Of a DNA stretch of 64,000 nucleotides, positions 45,821-57,895 are shown piece by piece. Origin of the DNA: Misgurnus anguillicaudatus (taxonomy: Eukaryota; Chordata; Actinopteri; Cypriniformes; Cobitidae); assembly GCF_027580225.2 (NCBI RefSeq), contig NC_073340.2, forward strand, positions 21,274,001 to 21,338,000, written 5' to 3'. The stretch's first letter is position 1, and each line of letters begins with the position of its first letter. The notes below the pieces were generated by a model. It was not told where the DNA came from, searched no databases, and worked only from the letters and a program-made list of their open reading frames with translations. The translations under genes were made by a program, and so were the position numbers.

Positions 45821-46600
45821 TGAACTAAGTTGTTTTGTATAAAAGTATCTGGCAAATGGAAAAAAACTGAAGACAAATGTAATTCAGTTTAATTTGGTTT
45901 TCTGTATTGTTTTAATTTTCTTACATGTATTTAACTTGAAAAAATAAAGTAACTTTAGTGTTTTAAACACCTGCCTTAAATACATACATAATTTAGGGAC
46001 GGGGCACACTTAAAAGGCACATCAGCTTTATGAATCATTATATGCACAAAATATAACCAAGACTGTTAAACGACATGGTATGATATGACATTATATAATG
46101 ATTTCACATACAGTGGCATACATTTGCATAAGTTCAAACGTATTACCCGTGTCCTTGATTCCCTTTAATATTGCTTGACATTTCTTTAAGCTCTGCAAAC
46201 TATTAACAAGTGTTCAACCACTTTTCAATCCCATTCTTGAGATTTACCATGGTACACTTACAAGCACCACATGCGTAACAAACACATTACATAGCATCAC
46301 CAATCAACACTGCAGAAAGGTGTCACGTCTCACCTTCTATTTTACAGCACTAACAACAGCACTGCACATCATCTGTCATTGCAGCATACATCTGTCTTGA
46401 ACCAGCCTGTGCTTATGAGGTATAACTGGTGCTAACAGTAAAGAGTTTATTCAGCTCAAGATTTTTGACTCTAATAAATACAAATTTTGTGACTGTTTAC
46501 ATAATACAGCCGATACAGTAACAGCGCTCACAATGACGACTTCTCGTGAAGCCTACTGTTTGGCTGATGATCGTATTTCGGAGGCAGATTGAGAGGCTTT
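42711..46600. other. intergenic, unremarkable 3.9 kb
   Basis: AT-rich sequence with one AT microsatellite (45759-45816) and no gene that I recognise. It is the quietest stretch of the window and lies downstream of cox7a2l. Confidence 0.5.
45759..45816. repeat. (AT)n microsatellite
   Basis: About 29 AT units. Confidence 0.95.
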
Positions 46601-46683
46601 GCAAAATTTACATAATTTACATATTACAAATATTAATATTTCCTAACTGATGATGTAAGTCTATGTAAGAGGCTGGGTACAGT

Positions 46684-46824
46684 TCATTTATTTTTGGGTT
46701 GTGCTGCAATATAAAGAGCAACAAGGCAGTAGAGAGCTCCTCCAACTGTCAAAGCCATAGTGGTTCTATACAGAAGTCTGTCAGGAACAACTCGCTTCAA
46801 ATGGACGGGGATCTCATCTGATGC
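46684..46824 (-). CDS. cox7a2l: cox7a2l coding exon 3
   Basis: After acceptor CTCCAG it reads [18 protein letters not shown] through YIAAQPKNK, stop TGA at 46686-46684. The stop region also contains an AATAAA. Confidence 0.95.
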   Translation of the reverse strand, partial: ASDEIPVHLKRVVPDRLLYRTTMALTVGGALYCLVALYIAAQPKNK

Positions 46825-47638
46825 CTGGAGGAAAAATTAATAAAGTTTAAGAAAAAAAATTTATGTGTACATTATTATTATTTATTCACATTAACTTTTT
46901 AGCATTTGGCAGTTGCTTTTATTCAAAGCGATTTACAGTGCTGTACCCTGTATACAGGGTATACATTTGTGTGTTCCCTTGGATTAAACCCATGTCCTGC
47001 TGTGCTGCTAATGCAATGCTCTGTCTATTGAGCTATAGGAACACATTTTATTTATTCATCAAGTTTATTTATTATCAAGTTATGTGCTATATGCCTGAAA
47101 TATCCTTTGGAGGTCTGGAACTTTGTTGACACCCATATACTCTACCGCATGACTTGACTGAGATACAACTTTAGTGGGGGTAGCAAAGACTATGGTGGGG
47201 GATTCAGAAGGTATATTTGACCTCAAGCCCTGAAAGACAGTTACACAAAGTCTATATAAAAATTTTTTATTTGTTTATTTAACCAATTATGTGTTTTTTA
47301 CATATGTAGTATATTATTAAAAACGTGAACTCAGCAGTTGTATCTCCAAAATATGTTTCATTGTATTAAATAGGTTAATCCAGTTAAGTTAGGTTACACC
47401 GCTTTCATAATATAATATTGTTAACAATAATTAGTTAATGTAATTAATGAGAAAGCTTTTCTGCTAGAAACTGTTATATAACAAAATATAAAACACACCT
47501 CTATGGATCACATGCAGTAAGTTAACCGCGGATGAAGGTCATTTACAAACTTAATCGATAACATACCTGAGGGCTATGGGCGGTAGATGACGCTGCTCCC
47601 GTCAGTCTTTGTGTGAAGCGACTAAATTTGTAATACAT
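46684..47638 (-). CDS. cox7a2l: cox7a2l, respiratory supercomplex factor COX7A2L/SCAF1
   Basis: Three exons (47638-47567, 47229-47095, 46824-46684) give 115 aa against 114 in human. The protein lies in the mitochondrial inner membrane and ties complex III to complex IV. The N-terminus [14 protein letters not shown] and the middle [11 protein letters not shown]...[11 protein letters not shown] are found in COX7A2L but not in plain COX7A1/7A2. The C-terminal COX7A-like domain has [17 protein letters not shown], one membrane helix and a QPKNK end. The VHLKR stretch keeps the His that family studies link to complex IV binding. The second intron has a GC donor, CAG/GCATAT, in place of GT; coding phase and protein alignment leave no other junction. 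That intron is only 270 bp and mostly a SINE. As in human, kcng3 lies upstream on the same strand. Confidence 0.95.
46896..47045 (-). mobile_element. tRNA-derived SINE in cox7a2l intron 2
   Basis: The minus strand reads TATAGCTCAATAGACAGAGC (A box), GGGTTTAATCC (B box) and ends TAAAAGCAACTGCCAAATGC, so it is DANA/V-SINE-like and nearly full. It fills over half of the 270-bp intron and starts about 50 bp after the GC donor. Confidence 0.75.
47095..47229 (-). CDS. cox7a2l: cox7a2l coding exon 2
   Basis: A 45-codon exon [15 protein letters not shown] through [11 protein letters not shown]. Acceptor TTTCAG; the donor is the non-canonical GCATAT immediately after the final CAG. Confidence 0.93.
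47567..47638 (-). CDS. cox7a2l: cox7a2l coding exon 1
   Basis: 24 codons, [18 protein letters not shown] to HSPQ, donor GTATGT. The basic, Ser/Thr-rich start suits mitochondrial import. Confidence 0.95.
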
Positions 47639-47760
47639 TTTGTTATTAAGTTGTAACTGACCAGGTTAAGGTGATAGTGACCGTGGGGCCTGAACTTAAC
47701 CGGCTTTTTTGTGTAAGAAGAACTGGTCGCGGCGATATGACGTCATATGCATGAAACGTG
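47639..47760 (-). promoter_or_regulatory. cox7a2l: cox7a2l promoter region with CRE palindrome
   Basis: A perfect cAMP-response element TGACGTCA at 47738-47745 lies 100 bases upstream of the start codon, next to a small CpG cluster (TCGCGGCG). CREB/ATF sites are usual in nuclear genes for respiration. Binding is inferred. Confidence 0.55.
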
Positions 47761-47960
47761 CTTGTCTGTGCTATGAAGCCACTTTATCTTTTGATATCAT
47801 ATGATTTGTTATGATACTGCCCTTAATTTTTATTTTTTCCTTTCTTTTACTCTCTATTTAAATTCATGTAAATGATGATTTCAAATTTCTATCTATTTAT
47901 TTTCTGTCTTTTCTAAATAATTTATTAGTTATACTGTGTTGAGCTCTCCTGTAATCTACT

Positions 47961-48135
47961 CACTGAAAAAAATAACTTTCTTACTTAGTATTTTTATCTT
48001 GTTTTCAGTAGAAATATCTAAAAATTCTTAAATCAAGATGCATTTTCTTCATGAGAAAAATGATATTTCTACTGAAATATATTTCTACTGAAAACAAGAC
48101 AAAAATACTAAGTAAGAAAGTCATTTTTTGCAGTG
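47961..48135. repeat. palindromic element with CACTG ends
   Basis: CACTGAAAAAAATAACTTTC and GAAAGTCATTTTTTGCAGTG are inverted, with TTGTTTTCAGTAGAAATAT and its mirror inside. Confidence 0.75.
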
Positions 48136-48334
48136 CTCTTGTAAAATTTATATTTGCCTTTGTTGTTTATATATTTTTGTATTTAATAAAAACGTTTATT
48201 AAAACTTAAAACAAAATCAACCAACATTATTTGTATTAAGATTTTATTCAGGTTTTACTTTATTTGTCTTCATATATGTTTTATACCATGTTATGTGACT
48301 ATTGTCTTGTTTATATGCAACCCTGTATCACGAA

Positions 48335-48799
48335 ATTATGTACCTAGTCACGTAATTTTGTGTTTTCCGTGACACTGACACATTTTTGCGTGAACATGTC
48401 GCATATTTCTGTTTACGTGTCACTGTCATGTATTTGTTACTCAACTGTTTTGTCCTATTTTCAAACCCTTGACGCTTCTGTTTAGGGTATGATTTGGTGT
48501 TTGCATTAGGATATCACTTTAAGTATTAATTTATACCTTTTTTTCATTATTTATTTTTTATAATTTTTTATTTTTAAACCATTTTCGCTTGGCATTAGGG
48601 TTAGAGTTTGTTTGGGTAAGGATGTCATTTTATGTAAATCTAACACTAAACCGAAGCGACAATGGTAAGAAAATAGCACAAAACAGTTGAGTAACAAATA
48701 CGTGACAGTGACACTTTTACAGATATACGTGACATGTTAACGCAAAAAGTCAGTGTCACAAAAAAACCTCACAAAATTACGTGACTATAGGTACATAAT
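48335..48799. repeat. fold-back element (GTCACGTAATTTTGTG)
   Basis: ATTATGTACCTAGTCACGTA pairs with the right end TACGTGACTATAGGTACATAAT, and CGTGACACTGACA-type strings pair within. No coding. Confidence 0.7.
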
Positions 48800-50748
48800 A
48801 TGACAGACAATAAAAAACTACATATAACTTTGTGTAGTGCATAATGTGTCAGCTGTATTACTGAATAACCACAACACGTAAAACCACATTATTCATTTAT
48901 ACATTGTTACAAGAAACAGAAAGGGTTGAATAAACATTTCTTTATTTGTCTTCATACACATAAATACCTTGTTTTTCCATTAAAATACATTTTAAGTGAC
49001 AGAATAGAGCTACATAAGATTTTGTTTGCTTTGTTAACGAAACCCCCTACCCAACCCCACCCCCTACCAAATAGCAACAAATACTGTATATTGAGCATAA
49101 ATCTCTTGCAATACCCTTGCTTCAGCTACAAAATGATACTGATATAAAGGCATTCCTTTTTGGATGCAATGTGATAATCAAGTAATGTTTGTGCAATTAT
49201 TAAAAATAGCTTTACATTAGTATGACAATTAAACTTTATTATCATTGGGACCTGGATTTAAATATTTCACCCATGATGCTTTAACTAATATCTGTTGTCT
49301 TTATAACCTAATGCCAATATGTGACCCAGCCTGTGAAAACCGAACTAAGTAGTTTTTCAAATAAACTCATCCTTGATAGATAACGTAAAGAAAATATAAC
49401 CTTGATATCTTTAATATTGATTAAGTAAGGTCATGTCAAAGATTAAAATCAATGTGCAATAAACTTATGTATTTGTATTATTTACTTTACGGTGGTACTA
49501 TTACAAATTTAGGGTGTGTACCCTATCATATGGAGTAAAACTTAAAAATATATTCCAAATTGATTCCATCTTTAAACTTCATTGGGCAGTGTCCCAGACA
49601 GGGCTTATCCTAGTTCCAGACTAAAATGCATGTTTGCCTTAAGTTAAAAACATCTTGTACTGACATATCTTAACATATATCAGTTTTGTCTCAAGATGCA
49701 CACCAGTATTGTTTTTTGTAAGGTTTGTTTAGAAAACTACTTAAATGTCCTAATATAACTAAGGCCTTAATCGAAACCCTGTCCGGGAAACTGCCCCCAA
49801 GTGAAACATAAAATCAAAAGTCCCTCGAATAAGGAAAAGAGGTTCGATTTTGTGCTTGTGTTCGAAGAGGAAGAAGGAAGAAAGTGACAGCCCTCCTTCT
49901 GCTGAGTGTGTGGGTGAGGTGTTTGCTAATCAATTTAGTTAACGCGTCTTGAATCACACAGTCATGTATGGACAGGTTGCAGATCTGTCGCTGTCTGGGG
50001 GAACAGCTGATGTTTTTTCTTCCGATTTAGTAATGTTAACTATACCCTTCTTTAATCAAGATAATGCAATGGCACATTTGTGCCTGACTTTAATATAAAG
50101 CCTAATATGAGTCACAGTATTTGTTTTATTTCATGTTCAAATGCTTTTCCACTCCCGAACGAAAACCCTTAAACATTTTCATAGGTTCTCCTTGCTTGTT
50201 CACTTTTTTGAGAGCTTGTACAGCCATAGAGCTGAATTAATGATTTAACAAGTCGGATGGACCTCTCCATGGAAACTTGAGAATTTGTATAAGCTCCTTC
50301 TAGTCTGAAGAACCATCAGGACACAAGGTCTCGCCAGATGCCAATTTCAGGCAGCTTGGCCATCTGTAGTTGTCAAATGCCACAGTTGTCCATTTCATAC
50401 ACGGGAAATGCTGTTGGATCGGGTTTGTTCGTTCACACAGGCATGGTTTACACAACACAAACATTGGCTACTGCAATTCCTTTGGATTGTAATTGTACAT
50501 GAGGCCTGTATCGTCCAAAGTCAATGAATTCCAGATTGTGTCCTTCGGTACAGAGGTACTTATGTTATTATTTGGATATACCGTTTGATTCAGACAGTCT
50601 GAATGCTGATGCTGAGTGTTCATTGTCATAATCAGTATAATTGAAAACGTACAGTTTTTTATAGAAAACAATAAAGGCACAGAAGACCAGGTGATGTTAA
50701 GCTGAAGACCAGCAGGTTCGGAGGATCTCAGGATGCATTTTGCTAAAG
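48800..50748. other. kcng3 3' flank, mostly unremarkable
   Basis: Includes a family D element (49585-49799: GGGCAGTGTCCCAGACAGGG with its mirrored end). The kcng3 3'UTR probably occupies the right part, but I could not fix its end. Confidence 0.45.
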
Positions 50749-51394
50749 TCAGTTGAGAAACTCAGAAGAGAGACTTCGCATACAGCGTGCTGAGCGGAAT
50801 CTGAGCTCGTGGTAGCACTGCACAAAACTGTGGTAGATAAAGGTAATAGGCAAAGCCAAAAGCACAATGCCACTCACGACACACACGCCACCCAGCACGC
50901 GTCCCGGAATGGTGATGGGGTACATGTCTCCATAGCCGACGGTCGTCATGGAGATAATAACCCACCAGCAGGCAGCCGGGATACTGGCGTAGTCCTCATT
51001 GCTAGTCTCCAGGTCAAGTCCATGCTCCAGCAACTGTGCCAAGGCACTGAATATTGCCATGGCAACGCAGACAAACACCAGCAGCATGACCATCTCTCTG
51101 TAGCACCTGCGCAGCGTTAGGCCGAGTGTCTGCAGACCAAGGAAGTGACGCGCCAGTTTAATTAGCCAGAAGATGCGCATCATTCGTAGGACGCGCAGGG
51201 TGACTCCAGCTCGCTGGAGCTGCGGGTTCTCTCCTGTCAGTGCTGTCATAGCGACAGACACGTAGTAAGGTGTGATTGCCAGCAGGTCAATAACATTAAG
51301 GGGCCGGCGCACAAACTCACATTTGTCCCGAGAGACAATGAAGCGTACTATACATTCAGCAGTAAACCAGCCAATGCATACCGCCTCGATAATC
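50749..51394 (-). CDS. kcng3: kcng3 coding exon 2
   Basis: It follows a CATGCAG acceptor and encodes RIIEAVCIGWFTAECIV through SLSSEFLN, covering S2 to the C-terminus. The stop is TGA at 50751-50749. Confidence 0.97.
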
Positions 51395-54300
51395 CTGCAT
51401 GAGATGAAAAAAGAGAGGACAGAGAGAGGGACAAAGGGAAAATGAAAGATGGGAGAGAAAATGAAAAGCATTAGAAGCCATAAGAGTTGGAAAAGCATAA
51501 ACATTGTAATAATATTACAAATAAAACAATTTGCAATAATCTTTAGCTAAGTTAATAAAGTTATTTTCTCTAGTCGTCACTGGGGCAATACCCTTTAAAA
51601 AGCTGTATACGTAAACATCTGTTACCAATATGTACCTTTAAGGTACTACTGTAATATGTACTTTTTGGTACCACCTCTACTAATATGAACTCCAGGTGTA
51701 CTTTTTTTAAAGGGTACCACCTCAGTGGAACCATTTTTTGACCAGTTTTTCTGATTAAATTAGTCATGCAAAATGTTTTGATTATTGAGACCATGCAGCC
51801 ATGCATCCAAAGTGCTTTATAAGGAGAACTTCATCTGATCTCGTTAAAAGAACATTAGATTCAGTTCATTAGATTCATTTTTTACATTAACTGAATATTC
51901 AATATCTATTTATATATGAAATAAGGACCAAATGATCCATCTAAATAAGATTTTTAATTTTAAAATGGCTATGCTGTTAATCAAATGTATAACATCATGA
52001 GCTATTCTGAAGAAGGGCATGTAAACCAGAAAAAGATTAATTAAAATGAATTAAAAATTAAGTAATAAAAATGACTGAATTAGGCTAAGATATGAAAAGA
52101 TAGATGTGCTCACAAGTGTCTGGGTGGTTTAACTTTTAAGTTTGCTTACTATAATGAAATGGTAAAAAATGTAATATTCAGGCTGCTGTTTTTCTTTTTA
52201 GGTTGAGCTGTTGTTTTAAAAGTTTGTTTATTTTAATTAACTTAATGAAGTTCAATAAAATCGAATAAAGTTTGTTTATTATAATGAAGCCTTTTGGTGG
52301 AATTTTTGAATGCATAAAAACAGGTCTATCTCCATCTATAACAATAAAATACATGCATGACAAACCTTGCTCGGTTTAATCCCATCCTTTATCAGCTTGT
52401 TATTTACATATGAGAACACATACCTGAACCCTTAGACACACAAAGTCCACTGTGGAAAATGGTATCAAGACTGCACTGGACACACAAGGAGAAAACCTTA
52501 GGCCCTACTCACAAATATTTTCACACAGAGAGAGGTGGGAATAAGGGAAAACCCCAAAATGACATTATGATTCAAAACAGTGAATATGAAAGGGAGAACA
52601 GAAATAATCATAAGTAACTAATTTCCAAATAAAAAACGAATAATTATTTAATTTATAAAAGTCATTAATGTTTTGAGCTCTTTTCAACGATAAAACATGA
52701 GGTTTTCTTGGCTACGTCTACTGGGCAATTGAAGAATTTTGACTAGCTGAAAAAACACCTTGTCATATTTTGTCGTTTGTAATATTATTCACATTTACCA
52801 GAAGAATATTGCTATAATATGGGTTTTGTAAATGTTTTATTCTTAATTGGCCTATTCTGTGTTTGTGTAATATTTTCTCAGACGCAAATAGTGAACTTGC
52901 ACAAGATAGTAGCTACATACATTTCAGAAGAATGCTGCAGATTTACATGCATTACATGCAAATACATGCATTTAGAAATAATCTATATAATTATAAAATA
53001 CTTAGGGCTGTCACAATTATTAAATTTGGCTGACGGTTAATTGTCTAATAAATTGTGATGATTATAATGATTAATTGCCTGTTTTAGGGCTTTGGCAACT
53101 ATGACAATTAATTAATTAAATAACGATCAATTGTCGGTCTTATTGCTTTGACATTCAATTTTTTTGTTTGTTCATAAAATAATTTTTGTAATTATATCAA
53201 GGTTTACCTGACAGTAAATATTAATACACATAACACATATTTAAAAGTAATTATTTAATGAATATATCTTTTAAAAAAATGAAAATTCTTCATAAGAAAC
53301 AAACACAATAAAGTGTCTGAAAAATAACTGAAAATAAAAATGCAATCAAAATAACCTGATTACACCAAAACAAGCCTTAAATGGTAGCCAATTACTACGG
53401 TCATATTAGAACTGGACCACGTGTCTGTAGTGGCTTCAAAAATCTATTCCTTACATATCCTTAACTTCCTAAATTAGGAATTGGTGTTTTGGAAATGTAT
53501 GTTTTACCTGGCAGTTCATACTGCTTATTAAAGTTTTGCAGCATTTCCTTAAATGCTATTTTTCCACGGCATTTAATTACCCTCATGTTGTTACAAACCT
53601 TTATAAATTTCTTTGTCCTGATAAACACAAAGGAAGATATTTTGAGAAATGTTTGTAAACAAAATGTTTGTGGACTCCATTCACTTCCATAGTATTCTTT
53701 TTTATGGAAGTGAATCTGGTCCACGAATGGTCTGGTCACAAACATCTCTCAAAACACCTTCCCCTGTGTTCATCAGAACAAAGAAACACATGCGGGTCTG
53801 CAACAACACGAGAGTGAGTAAATGATGACAGAATTTTCATTTTTGGGTGAACTATTCCTTTAAGGAGCGCCATCTGATACTGTCTCGTTTATACAGGTGG
53901 TGCAGCTCCCCCTTGTGTTTTTTAGAGATATGTGCAATAATTGCGGTGATCTGAAATCATCGAGATGAGGTCAAACAATCATGCTGAGATGATTATTTAA
54001 TCATTGTGACAGCCTAACAGTTATATAATATATGCATTTTATATATTATTTATTTGTATCATTTTATTTTTATTTTTGATGGTGTGATATATAAAAATTA
54101 AATTCCTTTCAAACGAGTTCAAAAGAGGAAAACATTACCCCACACGAGGCACTACTTGTTTTATTGTGTAGTCGTTTAATTTGTGCTACACTACAGTAAA
54201 TCCCAAACTGGTAAATAATAGGCATTTTACTGTTTATAAATACCCTGCGTGATCACTTTATCAACATGTTTTAAAGATAACAAAACATGCATGTTTTGAT

Positions 54301-55385
54301 TGATGGGCCCTGCCATAGACACATCCCTGTTCTCTGATGTCTTTCAGTGTCAATCCAGCAATCAATTAGGTGAAACTTTCATTTCAGTAATCCATTTCAA
54401 CTAAATTCCGGTGAAAGCAATCTGAAAACTGAGTAATTTGATGGGACAGTTGTTGAAAGATGGACTGAATAACAACAGACAAAATATAGAAATAATTATA
54501 TGGATAGACAAAACCATGTTATTTGAGAAACAACCTGTATCTTAGACCAAACAAGAAGAGAAGTGTGGAGAATCTGGGTACACTCTTTAAAATGAGAACC
54601 ATTTTGGTACCCAAAGAACCTTTCAGAACAATTTCTATACTAAGTTTTAATATAGTATGTATACCAGAAAGGCTCTGTGTATGTTAAAGGTTTTTTATGG
54701 AACCATAAAGACATGCATGTAAATAAATGTGCATAAACAGAAGTTTTTTTCCCCAAGCATACCTGTGTTCTTCCACAGTATTGTTTTTGGCTGTATCCCA
54801 ATCTGGCAGAGTACTTGCACAAAGGATGACCATAGACATAATGACAAAAATCACTGACACTGATGCGAGGATCTGCGCCGCGACAGATGAAGCTGGTTCC
54901 TCAAAAGTCCTTCGCATCCTTTCCAACCACCGCGCGTTACCTCCACCAGAGGCGAACCTGGTGTCCTGATCCTCCTCCCCTCTGGACTCCACCTCTGCCT
55001 TGATGTCCTCTTCCGAAAAGTAAGTGTATGTGTCGGACATCCTATCCTCCAGTCGACGCTGGCAACAGAACTCCAAATGCGAGCTTTCCAAACCCCAGTA
55101 AATCATCTCGTTATAAAAGGAAAGCTCGCACATCTGCGGGACAAACCTGAGTTTTCCGGATCGGACGTAAAGCATAATAAAGACAAAAGCTTCAGAGTGC
55201 CTGTCGAAGAAAAACTCGTTTCTCTCTCGGTCATAATCATCACAAACCTCCAGGACCTCCTTTTCAGAAGCGCAATTGTGCAATCTGCTCACTCTTCGGA
55301 GAGGAAAATCCTTAATTACTTCTCTCGTGAAAGCATACTTGGTACCACCAACGTTTAGGATACATATATTCTTCCCAAACTTCAT
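50749..55385 (-). CDS. kcng3: kcng3, modulatory voltage-gated K+ channel subunit Kv6.3
   Basis: Two exons (55385-54763, 51394-50749) give 422 aa (human 436), joined across an Arg codon at a GT-AG intron. KCNG subunits do not conduct alone; they assemble with Kv2 subunits at the plasma membrane and change their gating. The T1 tetramerisation domain covers about residues 7-110 (NVGGTKYAF, FFFDRHSEAF, CELSFYNEMIYWGLE). S1 is near 175-195. The S4 voltage sensor RAGVTLRVLRMMRIFWLIK runs from about 269, the selectivity filter is TTVGYGD (358-364), and S6 follows. S6 lacks the Pro-Val-Pro of conducting Kv channels (ALPIT instead), which fits a silent subunit. The linker between T1 and S1 is shorter than in human. 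The gene lies between cox7a2l and mta3, as in human. Confidence 0.97.
51395..54762 (-). other. kcng3 intron, repeat-containing
   Basis: Besides the element at 53003-54016 it holds a GGTACC-rich inverted block (51605-51722) and a GAACCATTTTGG-type short repeat near 54580-54710. The remainder is plain AT-rich intron. Confidence 0.55.
53003..54016. mobile_element. TAGGGCTGTCAC element with nested family E piece
   Basis: TAGGGCTGTCACAATTATT and AATCATTGTGACAGCCTA are inverted ends about 1 kb apart. A family E element, left end eroded, lies inside (about 53570-53863, ending GTGAACTATTCCTTTAA). Confidence 0.65.
54763..55385 (-). CDS. kcng3: kcng3 coding exon 1
   Basis: Start ATG at 55385; encodes 207 residues plus two bases of Arg208 (MKFGKNICILNVGG to NNTVEEH) before donor GTATGC. 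Reading past the donor gives only 25 more residues, which are intron. Confidence 0.96.
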
Positions 55386-57600
55386 TTTGGATCAGATTGT
55401 CTTCGTCGATTCAAGTAAAAAGGTGAGAAATGACGCACAATATGGCTTAATCATAGTTGAAATCCAAGACGTTTGCGCAAATATGAGAATAACTCCAAAC
55501 TGGCAAATCCAAAAGACCAAATACTGTCGCATGATATTTCAGATTACAGAGGGATGTTTTCCCAGATTGAGCGTGCGTGTCACTTTGGAGAACCCTGGAA
55601 AAGTGACTTCTTTCTTTGTGCATCATCTAAACTCCTGCCCTCAGTGGGCTGTTTCACGGAGTGATGTCACACATACACAAGCCTATTGCGCTCGACTGGT
55701 TACTCCCAAAGAACGGGCGTTCCCAAGAAAAGAAAAAAATATTTATTTTTATGATGCATGTCTGGGGTTTACCAGGGAACTGGGTACTTAGTAAATCTTT
55801 TTAGTAAGTCTACAATATTGACATTTTCTGTTGATTGCAAGGGAGTAAAACCAAGGGCCAGAAACATTTATTAAATCATAATAATGTCAACATTAAAATT
55901 AGTGCATCAAAATATATTTTACCTCTTAGATGATATCAGACCTGCACTCCTAATAATGTTTTACATTACATACAACTATTTTCACACAAATATGCTTTTC
56001 TTATTAAAATTTTAATATTACAGTAGTGTCATTAAAATGCTTATGTGGATTTCAAATTTTTTATGAACATGAATTTCACTTGTCCAAAAACACGTAGGTT
56101 CACATGTAAAATATGATTTTGGAACATTTTGTGTAATGTAAATTCCCATTTAAAAAACATATGGGATCACATGTTAAAACAATTCACCACATGTGACAAA
56201 GTGTGTTTCTGCACATATCACTGTAAAAAAATCTGTAGAAATTATAGTATTACTGGGTATTACTGGCAACTAGCTGCCAGTAATTTACTGTAGATTTTAC
56301 ATTTATGTTATTTACTGGCAACAGCTTGCTTAAAGTTAAATGAACATGAAACATTTTCAGTCTTTATCTTCTACAGTAAGTTACTGGCAACCAGCTGCAT
56401 ACATTTTTTACAAAGTATCCTGCCAACAATCTAAAAAACTTTATACTGTGTCATAATAAAAGGTATTGCATTACATTAAAATAATCCTCATTTCTACAAC
56501 AAAAATAGTGAACAAAATAATTATATTTGTATAGCCTTTGGTGAAAAACAAACATTGTGGTTGTCTTTTGTTACTTTATATTATCTTGTATGCCTAAAAC
56601 AAAGTTTTGATCATGTTATGCCTGAAGAAGTGGTTAGTACAAAACTTATGAAATGTGTAAATTGTCAGATTTCCAAAGGGAACAAATTGAGGTTCCTTTA
56701 GCAGGAGTATCTGTAACCTTAAACAGACCAACTTTTTGATGTTTCAAGAGCACCTGTCCATACAAATATGAGAAGTGTGAGAAGAAGGGTCCTTACTCTA
56801 ACCTTTCTAACTGGAAGATGATCTGATAGATGAATGGTAAAACACTGGACACTATTTAAATGTTGTGTGAATCTATTGTGAGAAGGTTTGCAGCTGTATT
56901 AAATTCCAACCGTGGTCCAACACTTTATCATATGGGAATGATAAGTTTTTTTCAAGTTGTTTACATTATTTCGTCCCATTGTATCTCATTTCTGTATTAA
57001 GCACCTTCTGAATTAATACTAAAGACTATTTATTGAGTTGAATTCTGCTTCTCTATTACCAGTGGTGTAGTGGTGTCTGGAGAAGTGGGTATACTCTTAA
57101 TTGATGCCCCCAGTAGAAGTGGGTATACTCTTAATGTATGTCCCCAGTAGAAGTGGGTATACCCCCTGCCATCAAATAAAGAGGTGGGTATACTCCGTAT
57201 ACCTGTGTATACCCTGCACTACACCACTGTCTATTACCTTATATCAAGTTTGCACTGCATTAAAATCTTTTGACTTGATTTCGGCACAGGTTTTGTTTAA
57301 ACATTGTGGGGACTGAAGTGTTTTCATAAATCAACGTATAAATATTGGGGGTGGGGGAGTAATTGCTCTTTTATTTACTAGGGGTATCCTCCCCCCACCC
57401 CCCTGAACCTACCTACATACACGTATATACTGCATCTTTATTGTACTTGCACAATGACCATGAAGTTCAATCAAATCTATAATTAAAAATGTAATTTGTT
57501 TTTATTTAAAATTGATTAATTATGTAACGATAAAATATGAAAATATATGCGGAATATTCATAAAAAGGCATGGTTTCATGTTGTGGATTTCATTCACGCT
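55386..57600. other. kcng3-mta3 intergenic region
   Basis: The divergent promoters of kcng3 and mta3 must lie here, but no specific motif stood out. Near 56219 a CACTGTAAAAAAATCTGTAG fragment belongs to a common fish repeat. The short palindromic element at 57061-57229 is listed separately. Confidence 0.5.
57061..57229. repeat. AGTGGTGTAGTG element with internal tandem units
   Basis: AGTGGTGTAGTG and CACTACACCACT are exact inverted ends. Inside, AGTAGAAGTGGGTATAC recurs at about 36-bp spacing. Confidence 0.75.
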
Positions 57601-57867
57601 TTCCTCCTCCTCCTCCTCCTCCTCTCATCAGGAAGCTGCGCTCGAGCCCTTTCCAGCGCGTGAGTGAGTTACTGTATTGTACTGTGAATCTCGGGAGGGG
57701 GGCTGTTAAAATCTATTCTTTCTGAGCTTCATCCCCCATACCTAAAACATCTTACTTCCGACTGCTCTTTACCCGGTCACAGGACGCAGATGCATTTTTG
57801 ATTCACGTATTTATTTTGTTTTTCTTTTAGTTTATGGTTTGGTTTTTAACACTCCGGGAGGGCAGAA
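57601..57867 (+). promoter_or_regulatory. mta3: mta3 5'UTR and proximal promoter region
   Basis: A (TCC)n tract (57602-57623) is followed by a CpG-containing stretch (GCTGCGCTCGAGCCC). This leads to the ATG in a good context (GAAATGG) at 57868. The start site is not resolved. Confidence 0.5.
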
Positions 57868-57895
57868 ATGGCGGCCAACATGTACCGGGTCGGAG
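57868..57895 (+). CDS. mta3: mta3 coding exon 1
   Basis: 28 bases, MAANMYRVG plus one base of Asp10; donor GTATGT at 57896. Confidence 0.93.

Noticed and set aside
46896..47045. Possible tRNA gene
   Set aside because: A and B boxes are present but there is no cloverleaf with a proper acceptor stem; the tail identifies a SINE.
50809..51120. 103-codon plus-strand frame
   Set aside because: Antisense shadow of kcng3 exon 2.
55276..55791. 171-codon plus-strand frame overlapping the kcng3 start
   Set aside because: It is antisense to kcng3 exon 1 for its first part and shows no domain or splice support.
57061..57229. CRISPR-like spaced repeats
   Set aside because: Only three irregular units inside an inverted-repeat element in vertebrate DNA; spacing is a tandem repeat effect.
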